From the NCBI RefSeq assembly GCF_026015625.1, contig NZ_JAPDVG010000001.1:2966501-3030500 (forward strand): a stretch of DNA of 64,000 nt. The letters run 5' to 3'. This DNA is from Segatella copri (GTDB lineage: Bacteria; Bacteroidota; Bacteroidia; Bacteroidales; Bacteroidaceae). Positions 7,671 to 15,343 of the stretch are shown here, piece by piece (the stretch's first letter is position 1; every line of letters begins with the position of its first letter). The notes beneath the pieces were generated by a model. That model was not told the DNA's origin. It saw only the letters and a program-made list of their open reading frames with translations, and did not search any database. A program made the translations under genes and the position numbers.

Positions 7671-9332
7671 ATGAAGAATCTCACATTCCATATCGTAGGA
7701 CTCACCCATAATGACGTGAAAGGCCATGAGGTAGAGTATGCTAAAGAAGCAGAGGGGAGAACCATCTGCCTCGTGCCCGATGACGCCAACACCTTCGACA
7801 TGCTGGCGGTGAAAGCTTATGACAAACAGCAGCTCATAGGCTATGTTTCAGCCCTGGAAGGCGAGGACGTGCGCGCCCTCATCATCGCCCGCAAGGAGCG
7901 GAACCTGCGCACCCGGTGCATAGGCTGCAACAGTAAGAATGAAGGCGATAAGGCTGGATTGCAGCTCATGGTGAGAGTGCTCTCTGATGTTTCTGATGAG
8001 GAGATGGAGCAGGCGCGCCGCGAAATATATGATGATAAGATTTATGATGACTGGCAATACTCCGGTCCTGTGCTGCCCATCGAACAGCTCACCCGTTTCA
8101 GCGACTGCACCATGATGCTCGAAGGCGTCATCAACAGCATCATCCGCCTCAGGAATACGCTCTCTGAAGGCGCTTCGGATAAAGGCTCTTCTGCGTCCGA
8201 TAACTCCTCCTCTGCATCCGATAAACCCTCTTCTCAGGCAGAGAACCATTCTCTTGATGCAGAAACTGAGGCGATGCTGCGCGAGGAACTTTCTGATTGC
8301 CTTTCTGAGGCTAGAGAGCGGCTCAGCAGTTTCCTCGAAATCCAGCGCAGCGATTATTCCCGCGAAATGACGCAGGCCAGAAACCGCATTCTTCATAAGC
8401 TGGAGCAGATAGACGATGAGGAACTGCAGCGCCTCCGGGCCGTTCTGCTTACCGAGATGGGATTCATCACCAGTTCGGCTTACCGCGAGCGTGCGGCCTA
8501 TTCTTTCTTCGTAGAGGCCCCGAATGCCATTAAGAAGAAGCAGACGGGCACCTACGATTATAAAGACCAGCTGGACGCCATAGAACAGCAGCTGCACGCC
8601 TTCCCTCACAATCTCTACCCAACATTCAAGGCCGACCCGGTAGATTTCCTCCGTCAGGTATTCTATAAGCGTGTGCCTAGAAAGAAGATGCTCCAGCTGC
8701 TCTCGGGCATCGTGCTGATGATTATGAACGGCAGGGTGAACGATGTGAAGCAGTGGGGCAAGCACGGCGATGAGAAGTCACTGAAGGCGATGAAGGCGGT
8801 GGGTGCCAAGCCTTCGAACGAAGTGAAGAAAGAAAAATTCATGGAACTGGTTGATTTGGTAATTCCGAAGATAGCGGTTTATAAGAAAAACGGCTGTCCT
8901 GAATTGCTGGTGAAAAAGCAATCCGACTGGTTCCCTGTGTTCCGACTCTTAAACGGGTGGGGGCTATTCGATATGGAAACTCCTACAGCCTTCTGCAAAC
9001 ATCTGGCCCACCTGTACGAAAAACTACCTCCGGAGAATACAGAGCGTGCTCCGCTCTGCAAATGGAAGGATCTTACGCAGGCGAAATCTGCACCTTTCGA
9101 ATATGCGGCTCTGGAGTGGTGGAGACTTGATTCAGGTGAGTTGGGCTCGGTAAGCAAGGAAAGATTCAATCGTTATTGTGATATCGTGAATGCTTTCAAG
9201 ATGATTTTGGGAACAACAGCCAGTTCGGAGAATGTGAACTTGAAGGAAATCTTGCCGAAACTGGTGGATAAGAAAGTGCCAGTCTCGAACACCATGAAAG
9301 ATGACGAGATGATGGCGGGAGATGGTAGTTAG
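7671..9332 (+). CDS. HIRAN-domain protein
   Basis: A 553-residue protein. Residues about 1-105 look like a HIRAN domain (FHIVGLTHNDVKG, LVPDDANTFDMLAVKAY, IGYVSALEGEDV), a module that in helicases of the HLTF/Rad5 type binds DNA ends. A low-complexity segment with repeated ASDxxSS units follows at about 175-200. The C-terminal 350 residues have no motif I recognise; the end (about 420-520) is rich in aromatic and Trp residues. The next gene encodes a helicase-like protein, which suggests a joint role in DNA maintenance, but function is unknown. A Bacteroidetes promoter sits just upstream. Confidence 0.75.
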   Translation: MKNLTFHIVGLTHNDVKGHEVEYAKEAEGRTICLVPDDANTFDMLAVKAYDKQQLIGYVSALEGEDVRALIIARKERNLRTRCIGCNSKNEGDKAGLQLMVRVLSDVSDEEMEQARREIYDDKIYDDWQYSGPVLPIEQLTRFSDCTMMLEGVINSIIRLRNTLSEGASDKGSSASDNSSSASDKPSSQAENHSLDAETEAMLREELSDCLSEARERLSSFLEIQRSDYSREMTQARNRILHKLEQIDDEELQRLRAVLLTEMGFITSSAYRERAAYSFFVEAPNAIKKKQTGTYDYKDQLDAIEQQLHAFPHNLYPTFKADPVDFLRQVFYKRVPRKKMLQLLSGIVLMIMNGRVNDVKQWGKHGDEKSLKAMKAVGAKPSNEVKKEKFMELVDLVIPKIAVYKKNGCPELLVKKQSDWFPVFRLLNGWGLFDMETPTAFCKHLAHLYEKLPPENTERAPLCKWKDLTQAKSAPFEYAALEWWRLDSGELGSVSKERFNRYCDIVNAFKMILGTTASSENVNLKEILPKLVDKKVPVSNTMKDDEMMAGDGS

Positions 9333-9343
9333 CGGGGTATTAA

Positions 9344-9404
9344 TATACCCCTCTTATACCCTTTGTTTATACTTTTATACCTTTTTATACCCCTCATTAT
9401 ACCC
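9344..9404. repeat. Helically phased TATACC array
   Basis: Six TATACC/TATACT motifs begin at 9344, 9355, 9368, 9376, 9386 and 9398, spaced on average about 11 bases apart, directly after the HIRAN gene stop. They may bend DNA or be a decayed short minisatellite. Confidence 0.55.
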
Positions 9405-9451
9405 CTGCTTTTTTACCTCAGAAAAAACTTGCAAACGGCTTTTTTTTTGTT

Positions 9452-9459
9452 TATCTTTG
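9452..9459 (+). promoter_or_regulatory. -7 promoter element of the DUF3987-like gene
   Basis: TATCTTTG lies 77 bases before the ATG and fits TAnnTTTG, so this gene can be transcribed separately from the HIRAN gene. Confidence 0.6.
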
Positions 9460-9535
9460 CACCGCTTTTCAGAATGGAAGGCGGCAGGTTTCTGCAAAAA
9501 GAGCCTGTCTTTTACAACTAAAAAAATATAGATTT

Positions 9536-12079
9536 ATGACACAAAAATCATTAACCTTTGATGAATGCAAGCAGATGAGCAGCCGCATCATCGCAATGAA
9601 CCCTAACCGCAGAGCGAACATGGGACAGATTTCATCCCATCTCCTCGATTACTACACCGAGCTTACCAAGCAGCCTTGGCTCGCACAGCTCGTTGGTCAG
9701 ATTCGTGACCTCACCGCCCAGCAGAACCAGATGATGCAGCAGGAGGAGATGAAGGCGGGCGAAACCTACCAGCAGCTCGACCGGAAGATTTCTGACCTCA
9801 AGAAGCAGCTGCCTTTCCGCTCACCTCACTACTTCCACTTCCTCGAAGACCATCGCGCCCAGAAATTCATCGACCCGGAGGCTTTCACCTTCCAGACAAC
9901 CGTAGACATCGATAATCCTGAGGAGGTTGAGCCAGCGGTGAAGAACGCCCTCCTGCTGAACGGAATGTTTGATGAGCCTACAGAGAAGCTCTTCAGAGAG
10001 AAAATCTTCTCAGCCGAAGACATTGAACTCTGGAAGGGAAAGGTGCTCCACATCGAGCGCTCAGCCCGCAACAAGGCCCACATCGATATCCGCATCCCGG
10101 TAGGAATGACCATCGCTGAGGCTCAGAGTGCCTTCTGCAAACTCATCCACGCCACCGAAGACCCTAGCTGCGTAACCCCGGAGCGCATCATCTTCATCAC
10201 CGATGCGGCAAGCCAGATTTATACTGCCGACGACTGGTACAAGCGCCTGGATAAGGAAGCTCTGGCTGAATACCGTGAGGCTTACAGAAAGAGAGGACTG
10301 GATATCGACGGCCGTCCGCTGGATGTAGATTCAGCCCGGTCAGGAGCCTCTCAGAGCTCAGCCTCTCAGAATGCATCTGCTGCTCCAACCGTAGACTTCG
10401 AACCCATCGTGAGCGAGGAGGAGAAGGCTAGAAAGGCTGCCAATGCCGTGCAGTATGAGCAGACCTACGACGGCGTTCCTTACGAGGAGATTGTGAAGGC
10501 GCTGGTAGAGCTGATGGGCGGCGCTCCTGTCCACGGCAACCGCAACAACTTCATTTATCGTGAAGCCTGCCTGCTGAGATACATCTGTAATAGTGAGGCG
10601 GCTTGGATCAAGCAGGTAATAGAAAACTTTGGTGAAGACGAGGCGAAGGCGTTCGCCACCGTAGAGAATGCCTGCAAGGTGGCGCAATCTACCGCGATTC
10701 CGGATTTGGTAAAGCAGGCGGTAGAGACTGCCCGCAAGAACTATCTCGCCAAGCAGGCCACCGAGAAGGCGGGAATCTATGCCGATGTTCCTCCTCAGTT
10801 GCCAGCCAAGCTGCCTAAGCTCATCAAGCTGCTCACCAGCAAGGTGCCTGCCGATTTCAAGGCGGCTGTGGCAATGGCGGTCTTCCCTGCGCTTGCCGCT
10901 CATCTTAAGGGCGTAACCTTCCGCTACACCGATAATCAGGTGCACGAGGCGGCGATGATGAATCTGCTCATTGCAGCCATGTCGTCAGGCAAATCGCTGG
11001 TCAACGGACCAATCGACTGCATCATCGAAGACCTGGTTCAGATGGATAAGGTGAACCGCCAGAAGGAGCAGGACTGGAAGGACGAGGTGAACACCATGGG
11101 CGACAACAAGAAGAAGCCTGTGCGCCCGGAAGACATCTGCATCCGCATTGTTTCGCCCGACCTTACCCGCGCTGCCTACATCCAGCGTCTCGACGATGTA
11201 CAGAAGGCTGGCGATGCTTATCTCTACTGCAAGATGGATGAGGTAGACATGCTCAGGAAGTTTAACGACCCTAGCCAGCTGATTCGTCTCTGCTGGGACA
11301 ATTCAGAGGATGGTCAGGAGCGAGTAGGAACCAAGAGCGTTACAGCCCGCGTAAAGACCCGTTTCAACTGGAACGCTTCGAGCACCATTGCCGTTACGCA
11401 GAAGTTCTTCTCGGTTCGTGAGGTGGCTGATGGAGCCGTGAGCCGCCTGTCGCTCGCCACCATCATCCGTCCCGATTTCGCTCCGCGTCCGGAGGTGGGC
11501 AGTTATGATGCGCAGTTCAAGTCGCAGCTTTCTCCTTACATCCAGCAGCTGAACGCAGCCAGCGGTTTCAAGGAGTGCCGTAAGGCCCGCCAGCTTATCG
11601 AGCGCCTGGAGAATGAGATTATGGAGATGGCTCAGCTGGCTTACAACAAGCCTTATGCCGAGTTTGCCAAGCGTGGTCTGGCGAATGGTTTCCGCCGCGC
11701 AATGGTGCTTTATCTGGCGAATGGCGAGAAGTGGGAGAAGGCGATAGAGGATTTCATCGTATGGAGCGTGAAGTATGATTTGTGGTGCAAGATGCGTTTC
11801 TTCGGCAATCAGATGCAGGAGGCGATAGATGCAGACAGCCGCTCTGTGTGTCATACTCCCGGTGTGAGCAATCTTCTTCTCTACGTTCATGACACCTTTG
11901 ACAAGACTGAGATTCAGAACATCTGTCAGGTTCATGGTACCAAGACGAAGCTTGCCATCCTGCTGTGCAACTGGAAGAAGCGTGGCTTCATCATGAAGAA
12001 CGAGGACGGCACCTTCACCAAGACCGCCCGTTTCATCGCCAAGTATGGGCACTACGGAACGCCAGGAATGGCTGCATAG
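9536..12079 (+). CDS. Primase/helicase-like protein (BT4734-like N-terminus, DUF3987-like C-terminus)
   Basis: An 847-residue protein with the arrangement of Bacteroidetes primase-helicase-like proteins. A coiled, charged N-terminus (about 1-90) is followed by a domain with VLHIERSARNKAHIDIR and PERIIFITDAASQIY (about 160-235), which resembles the BT4734-like/VirE-type region. After a Ser/Ala-rich linker (about 265-285) comes a helicase-like module: Walker-A-like AAMSSGKSLVNGP (about 480) and an acidic YCKMDEVDML stretch (about 565), as in DUF3987. The C-terminus looks like a winged helix. Such proteins often occur on mobile elements; here no integrase or relaxase is next to it. The function is inferred. 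Confidence 0.7.
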   Translation: MTQKSLTFDECKQMSSRIIAMNPNRRANMGQISSHLLDYYTELTKQPWLAQLVGQIRDLTAQQNQMMQQEEMKAGETYQQLDRKISDLKKQLPFRSPHYFHFLEDHRAQKFIDPEAFTFQTTVDIDNPEEVEPAVKNALLLNGMFDEPTEKLFREKIFSAEDIELWKGKVLHIERSARNKAHIDIRIPVGMTIAEAQSAFCKLIHATEDPSCVTPERIIFITDAASQIYTADDWYKRLDKEALAEYREAYRKRGLDIDGRPLDVDSARSGASQSSASQNASAAPTVDFEPIVSEEEKARKAANAVQYEQTYDGVPYEEIVKALVELMGGAPVHGNRNNFIYREACLLRYICNSEAAWIKQVIENFGEDEAKAFATVENACKVAQSTAIPDLVKQAVETARKNYLAKQATEKAGIYADVPPQLPAKLPKLIKLLTSKVPADFKAAVAMAVFPALAAHLKGVTFRYTDNQVHEAAMMNLLIAAMSSGKSLVNGPIDCIIEDLVQMDKVNRQKEQDWKDEVNTMGDNKKKPVRPEDICIRIVSPDLTRAAYIQRLDDVQKAGDAYLYCKMDEVDMLRKFNDPSQLIRLCWDNSEDGQERVGTKSVTARVKTRFNWNASSTIAVTQKFFSVREVADGAVSRLSLATIIRPDFAPRPEVGSYDAQFKSQLSPYIQQLNAASGFKECRKARQLIERLENEIMEMAQLAYNKPYAEFAKRGLANGFRRAMVLYLANGEKWEKAIEDFIVWSVKYDLWCKMRFFGNQMQEAIDADSRSVCHTPGVSNLLLYVHDTFDKTEIQNICQVHGTKTKLAILLCNWKKRGFIMKNEDGTFTKTARFIAKYGHYGTPGMAA

Positions 12080-12087
12080 AATAGATT

Positions 12088-12189
12088 AGGCACGGATTAT
12101 GCGGATTACGCGGATGTTCTATGAGATTATGAATGTGGTTTAATTGACATGAGAGACTTAAATCCGTGGAATTCGTGTAATTCGTGCCT
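12088..12189. repeat. Long imperfect inverted repeat (27-nt arms)
   Basis: The arms lie at 12088-12114 and 12163-12189. Of 27 positions, the differences are almost all of a type that keeps G-U pairing in RNA, so a hairpin could survive in the transcript. The 48-base loop is AT-rich. The arms resemble the GGATTnCGCGGATTA-type dispersed repeats common in Bacteroidales. It lies after the helicase-like gene and could act as its 3' hairpin. Confidence 0.7.
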
Positions 12190-12266
12190 GATTTTGTAAT
12201 GAGAATGTAAATGTCCTTGACCTTAATCAAGAAAAAAGGGCTTTTTGAAACTTTTCTCCTAAAATG

Positions 12267-12284
12267 TTTGTGTGCGCACACAAA
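12267..12284. promoter_or_regulatory. Perfect 18-bp palindrome, likely operator
   Basis: TTTGTGTGCGCACACAAA is a perfect palindrome. Its first four bases can serve as the -33 TTTG of the promoter whose -7 TACCTTTG is at 12291-12298 (20-base spacing), so a dimeric regulator bound here would block or help polymerase. Confidence 0.65.
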
Positions 12285-12290
12285 AAGTTG

Positions 12291-12298
12291 TACCTTTG
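12291..12298 (+). promoter_or_regulatory. -7 promoter element of the micropeptide pair
   Basis: TACCTTTG is spaced 20 bases from TTTG at 12267-12270, an almost ideal Bacteroidetes promoter. The micropeptide ATG is at 12329. Confidence 0.75.
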
Positions 12299-12328
12299 CA
12301 CCAGAAAAAGAAAAAAGGATAAAAGATT

Positions 12329-12421
12329 ATGGTAATGTTCGGGATAATGACAGTAGCAGTAGTAGCATTCGCAGTAGTTGCTTGCGCAGGTATGAACCTC
12401 GGAATGAACTGCGGCAAATAA
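12329..12421 (+). CDS. Membrane micropeptide 1 (30 aa)
   Basis: A 30-residue ORF begins MVMFGIM, continues with an Ala/Val-rich hydrophobic segment that contains VVAFAVVACAG, and ends MNLGMNCGK. It should span or insert in a membrane. Support for translation: an ideal promoter with a palindromic operator upstream, a purine-rich ribosome site (AAAAAAGGATAAAAG) and a second similar ORF 126 bases downstream with the same AAAGATTATG start context and a matching VVAC motif. I do not recognise a family. It may be a toxin-like, leader or membrane-regulator peptide; the cysteine after the hydrophobic run also resembles a very short lipobox. Confidence 0.55.
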   Translation: MVMFGIMTVAVVAFAVVACAGMNLGMNCGK

Positions 12422-12547
12422 GCTACGAAGCTAAGAGAGCATAGAAATCCTCCTCCGGGAGGTAAGAAATAAAGAGAGTTAAGATTTTGTTAGGTAAAAC
12501 TACAAGATTGTATATTTAAGATAACAAATTTAAGAAAGGAAAAGATT

Positions 12548-12628
12548 ATGTTAGTATTAGGAATGATTATCGCAGTAGTTGTTGCATGTGTAGCTGAAGT
12601 TGGTGCTATTAACAACAAGTTGGCTTAA
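12548..12628 (+). CDS. Membrane micropeptide 2 (26 aa)
   Basis: A 26-residue ORF, MLVLGMIIAVVVACVAEVG and a short polar tail. It shares the hydrophobic core, the VVAC motif and the AAAGATTATG start context with the ORF at 12329 and appears to be a diverged duplicate. An AGGAAAAG ribosome site precedes it. There is no separate TAnnTTTG promoter between the two, so they are probably on one transcript. No known family is recognised. Confidence 0.55.
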   Translation: MLVLGMIIAVVVACVAEVGAINNKLA

Positions 12629-12943
12629 TCGGAGATTAGCCATGCGAAGGGCTCCAAAAGAGCCGAGATTAAAAAAATGGCTGGCAGCAATGCACAGCTG
12701 AGTAACAGTAGGGAGCCGAAGGGGCTTCCGAAATCAGAGAGGAGAGTAAAAACTCCTTTTCATTTGAAATTCATACTGTCCCCTGAGAGTTTTCGTGATA
12801 AATTCTGATTGGGGATTTCATATATAGATTGTTAAAAATTCGTTTTAGGTTTTATAGATTTTCATTTTAGGTTTTTAGGTTTAAGTTTTTAGGTTAATTG
12901 TTAGTTGTTTTAAGAAAAAAGCAGTTTTAATTCATTAAATTAC
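12629..12943 (+). other. Gene-free, possibly structured 3' region after the micropeptides
   Basis: About 315 bases without an ORF. Two short hairpins are visible: GGCTC/GAGCC near 12650-12664 and GGGAGCC/GGCTTCC near 12712-12731. The second half (12840-12900) is a run of degenerate TTTTAGGTTT units. It may be a 3' UTR or small RNA downstream of the micropeptides. Confidence 0.4.
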
Positions 12944-12991
12944 GAAGGCAACAACGAGGGAAGTCGCATGACGACCCAAGTTGTTGCCTTC
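12944..12991. terminator. Strong hairpin terminator, convergent
   Basis: A 12-bp perfect stem (GAAGGCAACAAC / GTTGTTGCCTTC) is followed on plus by TTTGTTTCT. It ends the micropeptide transcript and also lies just past the stop of the minus-strand M16 gene. Confidence 0.8.
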
Positions 12992-13003
12992 TTTGTTTCT
13001 TAT

Positions 13004-14272
13004 TTATCTGAAAATCAGCGTGGTGAGCCTGTCTTTATCAAACAACTCCTGAGCCACGGCCTGTATCTGTTCGGCTGTAATCTCATCCACCTGCTCGTAG
13101 AGTCGGTCTACGTTCTTCTCCCAGCCATAGTGAAGGAAGCTCTTGCCGAAGTCGAGGGCAAAGTTCTCGCGGTTGTCGCAAGCCACGCCTACCTGTCCCT
13201 TTATCTGCTTCTTGGCGGCCTTGAGCTGCGCCTCGCTCAGCGGCTTCTGCATGAACTTATCCAGTTCCTTGCGAACCAGTCTGAGGCAGCGCTTCACGTC
13301 GTGCTCATCGCAGCCGAAATAAATGCTCCAAATGCCCGTATCGCCATAAGCCGCCATCGTGCTCTCTACGGTGTAAACCAGTCCGTTGTGCTCGCGCAGG
13401 GCTAGGTTCAGCTTGGCATTCATTCCCGGTCCGCCCAGCATATTGTTGAGCAGATAGAGCGGCATTCTGCGGCTGTCGTTCACATCGTAGGCGCGGGTTC
13501 CAATCATCACATGAGCCTGATGCGTATTCTTCTGCATCACAATCGTCTGCCCCTCGAAGGAGTGTTGAGTGTTGAATGTTGAGTGTTGAATGTTGAATTG
13601 GGCTTGCGCCTCTGGACTATTGAATTTTTCACTCTTCACTCTTCGTTCTTCACTTAAAAAGCTCTTCTTCAAGAGTCTTACCAGCTTCTTGAAGTCAATG
13701 TCTCCGTAAGCGAAGAATATCGCATTATCCGGCCGGTAAAGCTTTCTTGTAAAGCGCAGCGCATCTTCTGTCTTGAACGAGCGAACCTGTTCGGCTGTGC
13801 CCAGGATATTGTGGCCCAGCGGCGAACCCTTGAAGATGATATTTTCGAATTCATCATAAATCAGTTCGGCAGGAGAATCGTTGTAACTCTCTATCTCATC
13901 GCAGATTACCTCTACCTCCTTGTCGATTTCCGCTTGCGGATAAACCGAATGGAAAACGATGTCGGTGAGCAGATCTACGGCTCTTGCGATGTGCTCTTTG
14001 AGGATGGCTGAGTAATAAACCGTGCCTTCCTTGTTGGTGTAGGCGTTCAGGTCGCCTCCCACGCTCTCCAGACAGTTGAGAATGTGCCACGCCTTGCGGC
14101 GCTCTGTGCCCTTGAAAGTAACGTGCTCGCAGAAGTGGGCAAGTCCTTCTTCGCCCGGCTCCTCGTTTCGGGTGCCGGCGTTAATCTGGTAACCGCAATA
14201 CACCACCTTGCTGTCTGAAGGCAGGTGGATGATGCGGAGTCCATTATCGAGTGTATAAGTATTGTATTTCAT
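13004..14272 (-). CDS. M16 family zinc peptidase with repeat-derived insertion
   Basis: An insulinase/processing-peptidase type metallopeptidase. The inverted zinc motif HFCEH is present (about residues 46-50) with the downstream glutamate in the EVEVICDEI helix. The second M16 half begins near residue 230. Between them, at about 203-228, sits the peptide LSEERRVKSE...FNSPEAQAQFNIQHSTFNTQ, encoded by a dispersed repeat that also interrupts wbqC. It falls in the linker between halves and so is probably tolerated. I start at the ATG giving MKYNTYTLDNG rather than four codons upstream; the promoter TAACTTTG at 14289-14282 then leaves almost no leader, so the mRNA may be nearly leaderless. Confidence 0.9.
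   Translation of the reverse strand: MKYNTYTLDNGLRIIHLPSDSKVVYCGYQINAGTRNEEPGEEGLAHFCEHVTFKGTERRKAWHILNCLESVGGDLNAYTNKEGTVYYSAILKEHIARAVDLLTDIVFHSVYPQAEIDKEVEVICDEIESYNDSPAELIYDEFENIIFKGSPLGHNILGTAEQVRSFKTEDALRFTRKLYRPDNAIFFAYGDIDFKKLVRLLKKSFLSEERRVKSEKFNSPEAQAQFNIQHSTFNTQHSFEGQTIVMQKNTHQAHVMIGTRAYDVNDSRRMPLYLLNNMLGGPGMNAKLNLALREHNGLVYTVESTMAAYGDTGIWSIYFGCDEHDVKRCLRLVRKELDKFMQKPLSEAQLKAAKKQIKGQVGVACDNRENFALDFGKSFLHYGWEKNVDRLYEQVDEITAEQIQAVAQELFDKDRLTTLIFR
13560..13656 (-). repeat. In-frame coding repeat, copy R2
   Basis: Read on the minus strand this matches R1 (6606-6748): one AGTGAAGAACGAAG-type unit, then the block GAGGCGCAAGCCCAATTCAA followed by ACATTCAACACTC decamers. It lacks the ~30-base middle part of R1. 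It uses the same reading frame as R1. Confidence 0.85.
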
Positions 14273-14281
14273 TTCAAGGTG

Positions 14282-14289
14282 CAAAGTTA
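14282..14289 (-). promoter_or_regulatory. -7 promoter element of the M16 peptidase gene
   Basis: The minus strand reads TAACTTTG only 10 bases from the chosen ATG, which implies a very short or absent leader. It is divergent from the pfkB-family promoter at 14352. Confidence 0.55.
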
Positions 14290-14351
14290 CACTGAAAATG
14301 TAATTTATCCAAAAAAATAGTCATTTATTTTGCATTATCGCCAAAAAGACT

Positions 14352-14359
14352 TATCTTTG
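14352..14359 (+). promoter_or_regulatory. -7 promoter element of the PfkB-family kinase gene
   Basis: TATCTTTG lies 33 bases before the ATG, with TTTTG about 20 bases upstream. Confidence 0.65.
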
Positions 14360-14391
14360 CCACCAAAAAACAAATATAGACAACAAAAACA

Positions 14392-15327
14392 ATGCGCAAA
14401 GTAATAGGAATAGGAGAAACCGTGCTTGACATCATCTTCAAGGGCGGCAAGCCGATAGAGGCAGTACCGGGTGGCTCATCATTCAATGCAGTCATTTCGT
14501 TGGGCCGTGCGGGCGTAAATGCTTCGTTCATCAGCGAGGCGGGCAACGACCGCATAGGAGAGTATGTGATTCAGTTTTTGAGAGATAATGGGGTGAATGC
14601 TGACAATGTGAGCATCTTCCCGGAATCGAAGTCGCCGCTCTCGCTGGCTTTCCTCGACGAGAACAATAATGCCGACTACATCTTCTATAAAGATCATCCT
14701 CACGACCAGCTGGAGTTCGCCACACCGGAAATCAATCCTGGCGACATCGTGCTCTTCGGTTCGTTCTTTGCCCTGAATCCTGTGGTCCGTCCTCAGGTTG
14801 CCGGTTTCCTGGAGTATGCGAAGGAGCACGGCGCCATTCTTTATTACGACATCAACTTCCGTGCTTCTCATCAGAACGAAATCATGAAGATTACGCCTAA
14901 TCTGATAGAGAACCTGGAGATGGCTGATTTCGTACGCGGAAGCCACGAGGACTTTGGAATCCTCTACAAGAAACCGGAGGCGGATAAGGTTTATAATGCC
15001 GAAATCAGTTTCTACTGCAAGAAGTTTATCTGCACCCAGGGTGCTGAGCCTGTAGAGGTTCGTGCCGAGAACGGCTTTGCCAAGAGTTATCCTTCGGAGA
15101 AGATGAAACCGGTGAGCACTATCGGAGCTGGCGATAATTTCAATGCCGGTTTCGTTTTCGGACTGATCAAGGATGGAATCACCCGCGAGGACATCGACCG
15201 CGGCTTATCTGAGGCGCAATGGGATAGCCTGCTGAAGAGTGCCCAGGAGTTCTCCACCGAATGCTGCAAGGACATCTACAATTATATTTCCAAGGAATTC
15301 GGAGAGCAAAAGAAGAAGGAATTATAA
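14392..15327 (+). CDS. PfkB-family carbohydrate kinase (fructokinase-like)
   Basis: A 311-residue ribokinase-fold sugar kinase that probably phosphorylates fructose or a related sugar with ATP. The N-terminal IGETVLDIIF start, the substrate-binding GGSSFNAVISLGRAG block (about 26-40) and the C-terminal anion-hole/catalytic motif STIGAGDNFNAGFVFGL (about 242-258, catalytic Asp) are all present. It has its own promoter and is 16 bases upstream of the flavodiiron gene. The precise sugar cannot be deduced. Confidence 0.88.
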   Translation: MRKVIGIGETVLDIIFKGGKPIEAVPGGSSFNAVISLGRAGVNASFISEAGNDRIGEYVIQFLRDNGVNADNVSIFPESKSPLSLAFLDENNNADYIFYKDHPHDQLEFATPEINPGDIVLFGSFFALNPVVRPQVAGFLEYAKEHGAILYYDINFRASHQNEIMKITPNLIENLEMADFVRGSHEDFGILYKKPEADKVYNAEISFYCKKFICTQGAEPVEVRAENGFAKSYPSEKMKPVSTIGAGDNFNAGFVFGLIKDGITREDIDRGLSEAQWDSLLKSAQEFSTECCKDIYNYISKEFGEQKKKEL

Positions 15328-15343
15328 AATATATATAGAGATT

